Shown: piece by piece, positions 33,149-42,393 of the stretch
How the letters are laid out: every line of letters begins with the position of its first letter
Position numbering within the stretch: position 1 is the first letter of the stretch
DNA from: Streptomyces sp. T12
Lineage (GTDB): Bacteria > Actinomycetota > Actinomycetes > Streptomycetales > Streptomycetaceae
Length of the DNA: 64,000 bases
Direction: 5' to 3'
NCBI RefSeq assembly: GCF_028736035.1
Contig: NZ_CP117866.1
Coordinates: 1,488,001 to 1,552,000 of the forward strand
Made by a program: the position numbers and the translations under genes
The notes under the pieces: generated by a model
What the model was told of the DNA's origin: nothing
The model's database searches: none
What the model saw: only the letters and a program-made list of their open reading frames with translations

Positions 33149-33691
33149 TCACTTCTTCTTGCCCCGGGCCACCATCACGCCCGTCAGCAGGGCCGTGCCG
33201 GGCGCGAGGGCCCGCCAGGTGGGGCCGTGCCAGGCCAGTACGGCGATCGCCGATGTCGGGAACTTCGTACGGACCTGGTCCAGCGCGTCGTCCAGGCCGT
33301 CCCCGGCGAGTTCGAGGACGAGCTCCTCCAGGCCGGGGTTGTGCCCGACCAACAGCAGCGTCTCGACCTCGGAGGGCACCTCGTGCACGACCGCCAGCAG
33401 GTCGGGTACGTCCGCCGCGTACAGCCGCGGCTCGTGGCGCACCGGCGGCGGCGTGCCCCACTGGGCGGCGGCCAGTTCCCAGGTTTCACGCGCGCGTACG
33501 GCGGTCGAGCACAGGGCGAGGTCCGGCAGACAGTCGGCTTCGGCCAGCATCCGGCCCGCGGCCGGGGCGTCCCGGTGGCCGCGCGGGGCCAGTGGGCGTT
33601 CGTGGTCGGCGACGCCGTCCGGCCAGGCGGACTTGGCGTGCCGCAGGACGACCAGGCGGCGCAGCGGGCCCGCTCCGATACGCGCGGTCAT
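33149..33691 (-). CDS. SixA-type histidine phosphatase
   Basis: A 180-residue phosphoglycerate-mutase-like phosphatase. The SixA motif LVVLRHAKSAWPD is near residue 14 (catalytic His), and the second His is in LLLVGHNPGLEELVLELAG. Basic tail ARGKKK. It would remove phosphate from phosphohistidine on signalling proteins. ATG 33691 overlaps the stop of the upstream CysRS-like gene (ATGA), suggesting coupling. Confidence 0.88.
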   Translation of the reverse strand: MTARIGAGPLRRLVVLRHAKSAWPDGVADHERPLAPRGHRDAPAAGRMLAEADCLPDLALCSTAVRARETWELAAAQWGTPPPVRHEPRLYAADVPDLLAVVHEVPSEVETLLLVGHNPGLEELVLELAGDGLDDALDQVRTKFPTSAIAVLAWHGPTWRALAPGTALLTGVMVARGKKK

Positions 33692-34509
33692 GCCGGGGTT
33701 CCCAGGTCGCGGGTGAGGTCGAGGCCGAGGAGGCGGTCGGCGTAGGCGTACGTCTCGAAGCGGGCGCCGTCCGACAGGTCCGGTGCGGTCTCCACCCGGC
33801 GCAGGACCGCAAGCACCCCGGGGACGTCGAGGTCGTCCTCCCAGGCGGTACGGAGCTCTGTCCGCACCTCGTCGGGGATGGGCCGCGACGGCTGCCGCGC
33901 CCACGCGGCGACGGCACGGCGCCAGCGCAGGAGGGTGTCGTGGGCTTCGCCGAGGGCGGTCGCGTCGAGCCGTTCGGGCACGCTCCTGCGCCGGGAGAGC
34001 AGCGCGAGGCGCAGGGCGGCGGGGTCGGCCTCCCCGGGGGGCGCCTCCGAGTGCACGGGCGCGACGGCGACCCGTACGCCGTCGGGTTCCGCGCCGCCCT
34101 CGCGGACGACGTGGATGACCTGCGCCTCGCCCAGGCCCGATGCGGCGTCCCGGCCTTCCTCGAAGGGCCGGATGCCCAGCGCCGCGGCGCCGGCCCGCAG
34201 CTCCGCCTGCTGCCGGTCGTCGTCGAGCAGTGCCCAGACCGGCGTACCGCCGAGCTCCAGGGCACGGACGAGCAGGTCGGCGACCAGCAGGACGCGCAGG
34301 GCGGTGACGTCGAAGCCGTCCGTATGCGCCTCGATGCGGGTCAGGCCCCGGCGGGCGGGCGCGGCGTCGACGGGCTCGCCGGTTCGGGCGTCGATGATGC
34401 GCAGCACGGAGCGAGCGTAGGCGGCCGCGCGGTCGTCCGCAGCCATCCGGCCCGCTTTCCGGTCAGCGTGGCGCACGTCGGGTCTGTCGGGAGTTCGCTG
34501 GTCATCCAT
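33688..34509 (-). CDS. Degenerate cysteinyl-tRNA-synthetase-like protein
   Basis: A 273-residue protein with two segments that look like worn parts of CysRS or MshC: GFDVTALRVLLVADLLVRAL aligns with the Rossmann start after HIGHAR, and AWEDDLDVPGVLAVLRRVE with the DALR-type segment DDDLNTPRALA. The zinc cysteines, HIGH and KMSKS motifs are absent, so aminoacylation is not possible by the known mechanism. It overlaps the SixA gene by ATGA. Start ATG 34509; ATG 34446 is an alternative. The family link is an inference from segment resemblance. Confidence 0.65.
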   Translation of the reverse strand: MDDQRTPDRPDVRHADRKAGRMAADDRAAAYARSVLRIIDARTGEPVDAAPARRGLTRIEAHTDGFDVTALRVLLVADLLVRALELGGTPVWALLDDDRQQAELRAGAAALGIRPFEEGRDAASGLGEAQVIHVVREGGAEPDGVRVAVAPVHSEAPPGEADPAALRLALLSRRRSVPERLDATALGEAHDTLLRWRRAVAAWARQPSRPIPDEVRTELRTAWEDDLDVPGVLAVLRRVETAPDLSDGARFETYAYADRLLGLDLTRDLGTPA

Positions 34510-34632
34510 GGCCGTACGGTCCGTTCACGCGCGCGACGCGTCTGTCGTACCCGGGCATCGCCACCCCCTGCCGTGCGGATTGCCCGAACGGTACTGCGCC
34601 CGGGCCCGCCCGGACAGGAGTGCGGACCGGGG

Positions 34633-36000
34633 CTACTGGAGTTGCCCCTCGCCGCCTGCGCCAGAGCCGCGTACGCGAGCGCCGCAGCCGCGACGGAGCA
34701 GGGCAGCCGTGTACACGTCCGCCGTCGCCGCCGCGGCCGTGGCCCAGCCGAAGGACCGGGCATGCCGGACCGCGGCCTCGCTCATCCGGGCGGAGCGCGC
34801 CGGGTCGTCGGCGAAGCCGTACAGCGCCCGCGCGTAGTCCGCCGGATCGTGCCCGGGTACGAGAACGCCGCTCACCCCGTCTCGTACGGCCACCGGCAGG
34901 CCACCGACCTCCGCGGCGATCACCGGGGTGCCACACGCCTGTGCCTCGACGGCCACCAGACCGAAGGACTCGCTGTGGGAAGGCATGACCAGGACGGAGG
35001 ACGCCCGGTACCAGTCGGCGAGCCGGTCCTGGCCGACCGGCGGCCGGAACAGCACGACGTCCGAGATGCCGAGGCGGGCCGCCAGCTTCTGCAGGCCTTC
35101 CGGCCTGGCCAGGCCGCTGCCGCTGGGCCCGCCCACGACCGGCACCACGATCCGCTCACGCAGCCACGGCCGCTCCTCCAACAGCCGGGCCACCGCGCGC
35201 AGCAGGACATCAGGCGCCTTCAGCGGCTGTATGCGGCCTACGAACAAGGGCATCAGCGCGTCCTGCGGGAGGCCGAGGCGGGACCGGGCCGCGGCGCGTC
35301 CGGCCTCGACACCCCGGGCGTCGGGGCGGAAGCGCTCCAGGTCGACTCCGGGGTGGACGACGGCGACCCGGCCGCTGTCGGCGTCGTAGTGGCGGAGCAG
35401 TTCGTCCGCTTCCTTCTCGGTGTTGGCTATCAACCGGTCGGCGGCGTGTACGACTTCGGTCTCGCCGAGCACCCGGGCGGCGGGCTCGGGGTTGTCGCCG
35501 TCGGCCAGGTTGGCGTTCTTGACCTTGGCCATGGTGTGCATGGCGTGGACGAGCGGGACGCCCCACCGCTCGGCGGCGAGCCGGCCGACGTGGCCGGAGA
35601 GCCAGTAGTGGGAGTGGACCACGTCGTAGTGGCCGGGGTGGTGGCCTGCCCAGGCCTGCGTCACGCCGTGCGCGAAGGCGCACAGCTGGGCGGGCAGGTC
35701 CTCCTTGGCCAGACCTTCGTAGGGTCCGGCGGCCACGTGCCGTACCAGGACGCCGGGCGCGAGTTCGACGGTGGGCGGAAGTGCGGCGGAGGTGGCCCGG
35801 GTGAAGATCTCCACCTCGATGTCGAGGGCGGCGAGGCGCTTGGCCAGCTCGACGATGTAGACGTTCATGCCGCCCGCGTCGCCGGTGCCGGGCTGGTGCA
35901 GCGGTGAGGTGTGCACGCTGAGCATGGCGACGCGGCGGGGGCGGCCGTGGGCGCCGGGTGTCCGCGTCCGGGGCGGGCCCACGAGGGTGTACCGGCTCAC
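34633..36000 (-). CDS. mshA: MshA-like D-inositol-3-phosphate glycosyltransferase (GT4)
   Basis: A 455-residue GT-B glycosyltransferase. N-terminal [20 protein letters not shown], inositol-phosphate-site residues around [17 protein letters not shown]-site [17 protein letters not shown] and the C-terminal E-x7-E motif [17 protein letters not shown] all fit MshA, the first step of mycothiol synthesis. Streptomyces may carry a second mshA elsewhere, so this could be a paralogue. GTG 36000 ([10 protein letters not shown]) overlaps the fdhD stop by GTGA; the longer open frame upstream lies inside fdhD. Mycothiol links it to MscR at 51 kb. Confidence 0.82.
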   Translation of the reverse strand: MSRYTLVGPPRTRTPGAHGRPRRVAMLSVHTSPLHQPGTGDAGGMNVYIVELAKRLAALDIEVEIFTRATSAALPPTVELAPGVLVRHVAAGPYEGLAKEDLPAQLCAFAHGVTQAWAGHHPGHYDVVHSHYWLSGHVGRLAAERWGVPLVHAMHTMAKVKNANLADGDNPEPAARVLGETEVVHAADRLIANTEKEADELLRHYDADSGRVAVVHPGVDLERFRPDARGVEAGRAAARSRLGLPQDALMPLFVGRIQPLKAPDVLLRAVARLLEERPWLRERIVVPVVGGPSGSGLARPEGLQKLAARLGISDVVLFRPPVGQDRLADWYRASSVLVMPSHSESFGLVAVEAQACGTPVIAAEVGGLPVAVRDGVSGVLVPGHDPADYARALYGFADDPARSARMSEAAVRHARSFGWATAAAATADVYTAALLRRGCGARVRGSGAGGEGQLQ

Positions 36001-36857
36001 CTCGCCGACTCTCCCGCCATGGCCCCGGCACGCAGGTCGAGGCGCTGCTCGCCCGCGTACACGTTCATGGAGCTGCCGCGCAGGAAGCCGACGAGGGTGA
36101 GCCCCGTCTCCGCCGCCAGATCCACGGCGAGGGAGGACGGCGCCGAGACCGCCGCCAGCACCGGGATGCCCGCCATGACCGCCTTCTGCGCCAGCTCGAA
36201 GGAGGCCCGCCCGGACACGAGCAGGATGGTGCGGGCCAGCGGCAGTTCGCCATTGCGCAGTGCGCGGCCGATCAGCTTGTCGACGGCGTTGTGCCGTCCC
36301 ACGTCCTCGCGCAGGTCGAGAAGGCCACCCTCGGGCGAGAACAGCGCGGCGGCGTGCAGACCGCCCGTGCGGTCGAACACCCGCTGCGCTGCCCGGAGTT
36401 GATCGGGCAGAGCTGCCAGCAGCTCCGGGGTGACCCGGACCGGGGGTGTGTCGGCGATCGGCCATCGTGCCGTGGTGCGTACGGCGTCCAGGCTGGCCTT
36501 GCCGCACAGGCCGCAGGACGACGTGGTGTACACGTTGCGTTCGAGCGTGATGTCGGGGAGCGGTACGCCGGGGGCGAGTTGCACGTCGACGACGTTGTAC
36601 GTGTTCGAGCCGTCCTGCGTGGCGCCCGCGCAGTACACGATGTTCGCGACGTCCTCGGCCCGGCTCACGACGCCCTCGCTCACCAGGAAGCCGGCGGCGA
36701 GCGCGAAGTCGTCCCCGGGCGTGCGCATGGTGATCGCCAGCGGCTTGCCGCCGAGCCGGATCTCCAGTGGCTCCTCCGCCACCAGTGTGTCCGGACGTAC
36801 GCTCAGCGCGCCGTCCCGGATGCGCACGACGCGCCGTCGCTCGGTGACCCGTCCCAT
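35997..36857 (-). CDS. fdhD: Formate dehydrogenase accessory sulfurtransferase FdhD
   Basis: A 286-residue sulfur carrier that passes sulfur from a cysteine desulfurase to the molybdenum cofactor of formate dehydrogenase. The catalytic CGLCGK is near residue 120, with the family segments [17 protein letters not shown] and [15 protein letters not shown]. The Cys pair is intact. The formate dehydrogenase itself is not in the window, but the downstream one-carbon island makes formate. It lies 54 nt after moaA and overlaps the mshA-like gene. Confidence 0.93.
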   Translation of the reverse strand: MGRVTERRRVVRIRDGALSVRPDTLVAEEPLEIRLGGKPLAITMRTPGDDFALAAGFLVSEGVVSRAEDVANIVYCAGATQDGSNTYNVVDVQLAPGVPLPDITLERNVYTTSSCGLCGKASLDAVRTTARWPIADTPPVRVTPELLAALPDQLRAAQRVFDRTGGLHAAALFSPEGGLLDLREDVGRHNAVDKLIGRALRNGELPLARTILLVSGRASFELAQKAVMAGIPVLAAVSAPSSLAVDLAAETGLTLVGFLRGSSMNVYAGEQRLDLRAGAMAGESAR

Positions 36858-36911
36858 GGCCTCACTCCCAGTTCTGTCGGTGGACGTCGTTCCCCCCTAC
36901 GGGCTCGGCCG

Positions 36912-37832
36912 TCAGCCCCCGATGGCCGACATCGGCCGGTCGGGCTGCCGGAAGGACGGCTCGTCGAGTCCGGAGCCGGCCTTCTTCCCCCACATCGCGC
37001 GCTTCCACAGCCCCGCGATCTCCTCGTCCGGCACCCCGGAGCGCAGTGAGGCGATGACAGCGACCCGGGCCGGGCCGCCGTCGACGATCCAGCGCTCGGC
37101 GGGCGCGGAGCCGCGCGCCTCATCCGGCTCGGGGGTGAGCGTGAAACGGGTGCGCAGGCTCTCCAGTACGTCCCCGGCGGTGATCATGCCGTCGCGCTGC
37201 CGGCCGTGCTGGGCGTCGAGCGGCACCTGCTCGACGAACCGGAGTTCGTAGTCGTTCTCCATGGCCCACGCGAGCAGTTCGGGTGCCTCGTCGTCGTTGA
37301 GTCCGGGCATCAGGACGGCGTTGACCTTCACCGGGGTGAGCCCGGCGGCCTGGGCCGCGGCCAAGCCCCGCAGCACGTCGTGGTGGCGGTCCCGCCGGGT
37401 CAGGGCCTTGAAGACGGCGGGGCGCAGCGTGTCCAGCGAGACGTTGACCCGGTCCAGGCCGGCGTGCCCCAGGGCTTCGGCGGTGCGCTCCAGGCCGATG
37501 CCGTTGATGGTCAGCGACAGCCGGGGGCGCGGTGCGAGGGCGGCGCACCGCTCGACGATCCCGACGAGGCCGGGGCGCAGCAGCGGCTCGCCGCCGGTGA
37601 ACCGGACCTCGTCCACGCCGAGTTCGGTGACCGCGATCCGGACGAGCCGTACGACCTCGTCGTCCGTGAGCAGGTCGGGGTTGGCCAGCCGGCGCAGGCC
37701 CTGTTCCGGCATGCAGTACGTGCAGCGCAGGTTGCTCCCCCACTCTCGGCTTCGCTCGAGCGGGGGGACCCCCACGTCGGTGAGCGAGACCCGCAGGTCG
37801 GTGGCGACTCGGCCGTAGGTGTCGATGGGCAT
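36912..37832 (-). CDS. moaA: MoaA-like GTP 3',8-cyclase, degenerate (both Fe-S clusters damaged)
   Basis: A 306-residue MoaA-like protein, full frame, but about 20 residues shorter than usual. MoaA makes the first molybdopterin intermediate with two 4Fe-4S clusters. The radical-SAM CxxxCxxC should read DRCNLRCTYC; here [19 protein letters not shown] precedes LRCTYC, so the first Cys is lost and a repeat-derived 12-residue insert is present. At the C-terminus VAVIAS joins directly to LRSGVPDEE, so the CxxC...C segment of the second cluster, about 35-45 residues, is missing. The GTP-binding and central barrel parts are normal. Activity is very unlikely. Confidence 0.85.
   Translation of the reverse strand: MPIDTYGRVATDLRVSLTDVGVPPLERSREWGSNLRCTYCMPEQGLRRLANPDLLTDDEVVRLVRIAVTELGVDEVRFTGGEPLLRPGLVGIVERCAALAPRPRLSLTINGIGLERTAEALGHAGLDRVNVSLDTLRPAVFKALTRRDRHHDVLRGLAAAQAAGLTPVKVNAVLMPGLNDDEAPELLAWAMENDYELRFVEQVPLDAQHGRQRDGMITAGDVLESLRTRFTLTPEPDEARGSAPAERWIVDGGPARVAVIASLRSGVPDEEIAGLWKRAMWGKKAGSGLDEPSFRQPDRPMSAIGG
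37735..37773. repeat. Interspersed Streptomyces palindrome inserted in moaA
   Basis: The 39-bp segment CTCCCCCACTCTCGG...GGGGGGACCCCC is GC-rich and partly self-complementary. The same sequence type is common in Streptomyces intergenic DNA, by my recall. Here it is inside the moaA frame and codes for [14 protein letters not shown] in place of the first cluster cysteine. Confidence 0.7.
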
Positions 37833-37901
37833 TGGCTGCGGCCCTTTCTCTCCCGCTCGGTCCTTCTCCTGCTTCGGCCTTCCCCCGCCGCGTCCGTCTC
37901 C

Positions 37902-39284
<1,383 letters not shown>

Positions 39285-39305
39285 GCCATACTCCGTGAGA
39301 TTGGC

Positions 39306-39335
39306 GGGGCGTGCCGAGCGGTCACGGCACGCCCC
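39306..39335 (-). terminator. Hairpin between glyA and sdaA
   Basis: GGGGCGTGCCG and CGGCACGCCCC form a perfect 11-bp stem with an 8-nt loop in the 67-bp gap. As it lies within what looks like one operon it may be a partial terminator or an mRNA-processing stem that lowers sdaA expression. Confidence 0.55.
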
Positions 39336-39351
39336 TGCGGGAGGGGGTCGG

Positions 39352-40608
39352 TTACAGGCCGGGGTACAGCGGGTGCTTGTCCGCCAGCGCCTTGACCCGG
39401 GCCTTGAGCGCTTCGGCGTCGTACGCCGGCTTCAGTGCCGCGGCGATGACGTCCGCGACCTCGGCGAAGTCCTCGGCCTGGAAGCCACGGGTGGCCAGGG
39501 CCGGGGTGCCGATGCGCAGGCCCGAGGTCACCATCGGCGGGCGCGGGTCGTTCGGGACGGCGTTGCGGTTGACCGTGATGCCGACCTCGTGGAGACGGTC
39601 CTCGGCCTGCTGGCCGTCCAGCTCGGACTCGCGCAGGTCGACCAGGATCAGGTGCACGTCCGTGCCGCCGGACAGCACGTTCACGCCGGCCTCACGGGCG
39701 TCGGCGGCCGTCAGGCGCTCGGCGAGGATGCGGGCGCCGTCGACCGTGCGGCGCTGGCGCTCCTTGAACTCCTCGCTCGCGGCGACCTTGAAGGAGACCG
39801 CCTTGGCCGCGATCACGTGCTCCAGGGGGCCGCCCTGGAAGCCCGGGAAGACGGACGAGTTCAGCTTCTTCGCGAAGGCCTGCTTGGCGAGGATGATGCC
39901 GCCGCGCGGGCCGCCCAGGGTCTTGTGGGTGGTGGAGGTGACGACGTCCGCGTACTCGACCGGGTTGGGGTGCAGGCCCGCCGCGACCAGACCGGCGAAG
40001 TGCGCCATGTCGACCCACAGGTACGCCTCGACCTCGTCGGCGATCCGGCGGAACTCGGCGAAGTCCAGCTGCCGCGGATACGCCGACCAGCCGGCGATGA
40101 TCACCTTCGGCCGGTGCTCCTTGGCGAGCCGCTCGACCTCGGCCATGTCCACGAGACCGGAGTCGTCCACGTGGTACGGGACCACGTTGAACTGCTTGCC
40201 GGAGAAGTTCAGCCGCATCCCGTGGGTGAGGTGACCGCCGTGCGCCAGGTCCAGTCCGAGGATGGTGTCGCCGGGCTGGGCGAGGGCGAACAGGGCGGCC
40301 TGGTTGGCGGAGGCGCCGGAGTGGGGCTGGACGTTGGCGTACTCGGCGCCGAACAGCTCCTTGACCCGGTCGATGGCGATCTGCTCGGCGACGTCGACGT
40401 GCTCACATCCGCCGTAGTAGCGCCGGCCCGGGTAGCCCTCGGCGTACTTGTTGGTGGCGACCGAGCCCTGCGCCTCCATGACCGCGACCGGCGCGAAGTT
40501 CTCGGAGGCGATCATCTCCAGGGTGGACTGCTGGCGCTCCAGCTCGGCGTCGAGCGCGGCGGCGATGGCCGGGTCCAGCTCGTGCAGGGGCTGGTTGAAC
40601 AGGGTCAT
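39352..40608 (-). CDS. glyA: Serine hydroxymethyltransferase
   Basis: A 418-residue PLP enzyme that makes serine from glycine and 5,10-methylene-tetrahydrofolate, the direction expected here. The Schiff-base lysine is in [16 protein letters not shown] near residue 228; [18 protein letters not shown] and [17 protein letters not shown] are the usual N-terminal segments. Full length. Its start overlaps the GcvH-like gene by ATGA. It consumes glycine and the methylene-folate made by dimethylglycine and sarcosine oxidases. Probably a second glyA dedicated to this pathway. Confidence 0.96.
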   Translation of the reverse strand: MTLFNQPLHELDPAIAAALDAELERQQSTLEMIASENFAPVAVMEAQGSVATNKYAEGYPGRRYYGGCEHVDVAEQIAIDRVKELFGAEYANVQPHSGASANQAALFALAQPGDTILGLDLAHGGHLTHGMRLNFSGKQFNVVPYHVDDSGLVDMAEVERLAKEHRPKVIIAGWSAYPRQLDFAEFRRIADEVEAYLWVDMAHFAGLVAAGLHPNPVEYADVVTSTTHKTLGGPRGGIILAKQAFAKKLNSSVFPGFQGGPLEHVIAAKAVSFKVAASEEFKERQRRTVDGARILAERLTAADAREAGVNVLSGGTDVHLILVDLRESELDGQQAEDRLHEVGITVNRNAVPNDPRPPMVTSGLRIGTPALATRGFQAEDFAEVADVIAAALKPAYDAEALKARVKALADKHPLYPGL

Positions 40609-41042
40609 CGGCGGTCTCCTTGGGTGTGGGCACAGTGGGCGGCGTAGGCATCGGGGGTCAGCGCGCCGGCGATGTTCTCGACGCGCAGCCGGAACAGCCA
40701 GCCGCCGGTGTAGGGGGCGGCGTTGACGACGCCGGGGTCGTCGGCCAGCGCGGTGTTGACTTCCAGGACCCGGCCCGAGGCGGGGGCGTACAGGCCGCTG
40801 ACGGCGGTCAGTGACTCGATCCGCCCGCAGCTCTCCCCCGCCTCGACCCAGGAACCGACCGCGGGCAGACGGAGGTCGACCACATCACCGAGGGCCTTCG
40901 CCGCGAACGCGGTGATGCCGACGGTGGCGTTGCCCTCGTCCACGACGAGCCACTCGTGGTCCCAGGTGTAACGCAGGTGTCGCGGAATGCTCGTGTCGGT
41001 CTCCCCTGCGGATCCCCGGGAGAGTTGGGGCGCGGAGGTCAT
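40605..41042 (-). CDS. gcvH: GcvH-like protein lacking the lipoyl lysine
   Basis: A 145-residue protein with the glycine-cleavage H fold: [56 protein letters not shown] and [11 protein letters not shown]. In GcvH the lipoylated lysine lies in ES-V-K-A; here the codons read GAG TCA CTG ACC GCC, that is ESLTAV, with Thr for Lys. No neighbouring lysine can substitute, so it cannot carry lipoate. It also has a 15-residue N-terminal extension. It is in a coupled operon (4-nt overlaps on both sides) between the reductase and glyA. GcvT and GcvP are not in the window. Confidence 0.85.
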   Translation of the reverse strand: MTSAPQLSRGSAGETDTSIPRHLRYTWDHEWLVVDEGNATVGITAFAAKALGDVVDLRLPAVGSWVEAGESCGRIESLTAVSGLYAPASGRVLEVNTALADDPGVVNAAPYTGGWLFRLRVENIAGALTPDAYAAHCAHTQGDRR

Positions 41043-42220
41043 GACACGACGGCCGCGGCGGCGGGGACGAGGGTGCGGCGGAGCCGGTTGAAGAACTTCG
41101 GCTGGTTGAGGGAGAGCACGGCGACGGGGGTGCCCTCGCGCCGGTAGACGGCCGTGAAGGTGCGGCTGTCGATGTCGCCCTCGACGACCTCGGGCTCGGC
41201 ACCGGGGACGACGTATCCGGCGACCTGGATGCGGCTTTGGTACTGGTCGGACCAGAAGTACGGCGCGCTGAGCGGGGCGGCGGCCGGCACACCGGTCAGC
41301 AGTGTGCGGGCGGCGGTCTTCGCCTGCTCGGTGGCGTTGCTCCAGTGCTCGATGCGGGCGTGCCGTCCGGTGAACGGGTTGGGGCAGCGGGCGACGTCAC
41401 CGACGGCGACCACGCCTGGGATGCCGGTGGAACAGCCGGAGTCGCACACGACGCCGTCGTCCACCTGCACCCCGGAGCCGGCCAACCAGTCGGTGTTGGG
41501 CCGCACTCCCACACCGGCCACGACGATGTCGGCGGGCAGCACCCGCCCGTCCGCCAGCCGTACGCCCGTGACCCGGCCCTCGCCGATCAGTTCGGCCACA
41601 CCGGTTCCGCACAGCAGCTGAACCCCGTGATCACTGTGGAGCGAGGAGACCACCAGCCCCATCTCACGCCCGAGTTGGCGCTCCAGGGGTACGGGGAGCG
41701 CCTCGACGACGGTGACGTGGAGCCCGAGCCGGTGTGCGGTGGAGGCCACCTCGGCACCGATGAACCCGGCGCCGATGACGACGACCCGGGGCAGGCCGTC
41801 GAGCAGTTCGGCGCGCAGGGCCTGGGCGTCGTCCAGGGTGCGCAGGGTGTGGACGCCCGCCAGACCGTCGGTGCCGGGGAGAGTGCGGGGGGTGGCGCCG
41901 GTCGCGATGACGACACCGTCGGTGCGCACATGGCGTCCGCCGGCCAGGGTGACGGTGCGGGCGACGGAGTCGAGCCGCACGGCGCGCTCGCCGAGCAGCC
42001 ACTGCGCGTCCAGGATCTCGTACTCGTCCGCGTCGCCGAGCGCGAGCCCCTCGGCGTCGATGTCCCCCTTGAGGAAGTCCTTGGACAGCGGGGGTCGGTC
42101 GTAGGGGGTGTGGCGCTCCTCCCCCACGACGACGATCTCGCCGTCATAGCCCTCTGCGCGCAGCGCGCGGACCGTGCTCAGTCCTGCCAGCGACGCTCCG
42201 ACGACGGTGATGCTCCTCAT
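41039..42220 (-). CDS. FAD-dependent ferredoxin reductase, likely partner of the Rieske oxygenase
   Basis: A 393-residue pyridine-nucleotide-disulfide-type reductase: FAD motif ITVVGASLAGLSTVRALRAE, NAD motif VVIGAGFIGAEVASTAHRLG, the ATGATPRTLPG loop, second FAD site IPGVVAVGDVARCPN and a C-terminal reductase domain. Such enzymes pass NADH electrons to ferredoxins of Rieske oxygenases. It heads the operon reductase-gcvH-glyA-sdaA, whose promoter region holds the putative IclR operators. It is a good candidate for the reductase of GbcA at 45 kb, although no ferredoxin gene or domain is nearby. Confidence 0.85.
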   Translation of the reverse strand: MRSITVVGASLAGLSTVRALRAEGYDGEIVVVGEERHTPYDRPPLSKDFLKGDIDAEGLALGDADEYEILDAQWLLGERAVRLDSVARTVTLAGGRHVRTDGVVIATGATPRTLPGTDGLAGVHTLRTLDDAQALRAELLDGLPRVVVIGAGFIGAEVASTAHRLGLHVTVVEALPVPLERQLGREMGLVVSSLHSDHGVQLLCGTGVAELIGEGRVTGVRLADGRVLPADIVVAGVGVRPNTDWLAGSGVQVDDGVVCDSGCSTGIPGVVAVGDVARCPNPFTGRHARIEHWSNATEQAKTAARTLLTGVPAAAPLSAPYFWSDQYQSRIQVAGYVVPGAEPEVVEGDIDSRTFTAVYRREGTPVAVLSLNQPKFFNRLRRTLVPAAAAVVS

Positions 42221-42241
42221 GCCGGCTCCAGACGGGGAGTT

Positions 42242-42277
42242 GTCTCACATAACACAACGACATTCGCTATACGCAAC
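42242..42277. promoter_or_regulatory. Putative IclR operator pair upstream of the reductase operon
   Basis: Two 17-bp units 19 bp apart (starts 42242 and 42261). The second reads, on the minus strand, GTTGCGTATAGCGAATG; the first is weaker, GTTGTGTTATGTGAGAC. They lie 22-57 bp upstream of the ATG at 42220, overlapping the likely promoter. Same motif and spacing as at 52095, 53767, 53933 and 55241. Confidence 0.6.
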
Positions 42278-42344
42278 ATGCTTTCCGCGCGGTGCGGGCG
42301 TTGTCAAGGGAGGCGTCACATATCAATTCCTGATGATGCTTCAC

Positions 42345-42361
42345 GTTGCGCGATTCGCAAC
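42345..42361. promoter_or_regulatory. Perfect copy of the GTTGCG-N5-CGCAAC operator motif
   Basis: GTTGCGCGATTCGCAAC is the most symmetric copy in the window, with 6-bp arms and a 5-nt centre. It lies 125-141 bp upstream of the reductase start and 33 bp from the PP2C stop. No second unit is found 19 bp away. Confidence 0.6.
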
Positions 42362-42393
42362 CTACGCGGGACGGAGAATCCGAGAGTTCACGG

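Noticed and set aside
42221..42393. Glycine riboswitch expected upstream of gcv/glyA operons
   Set aside because: No tandem aptamer-like structure is visible; the region is taken up by IclR-type motifs.
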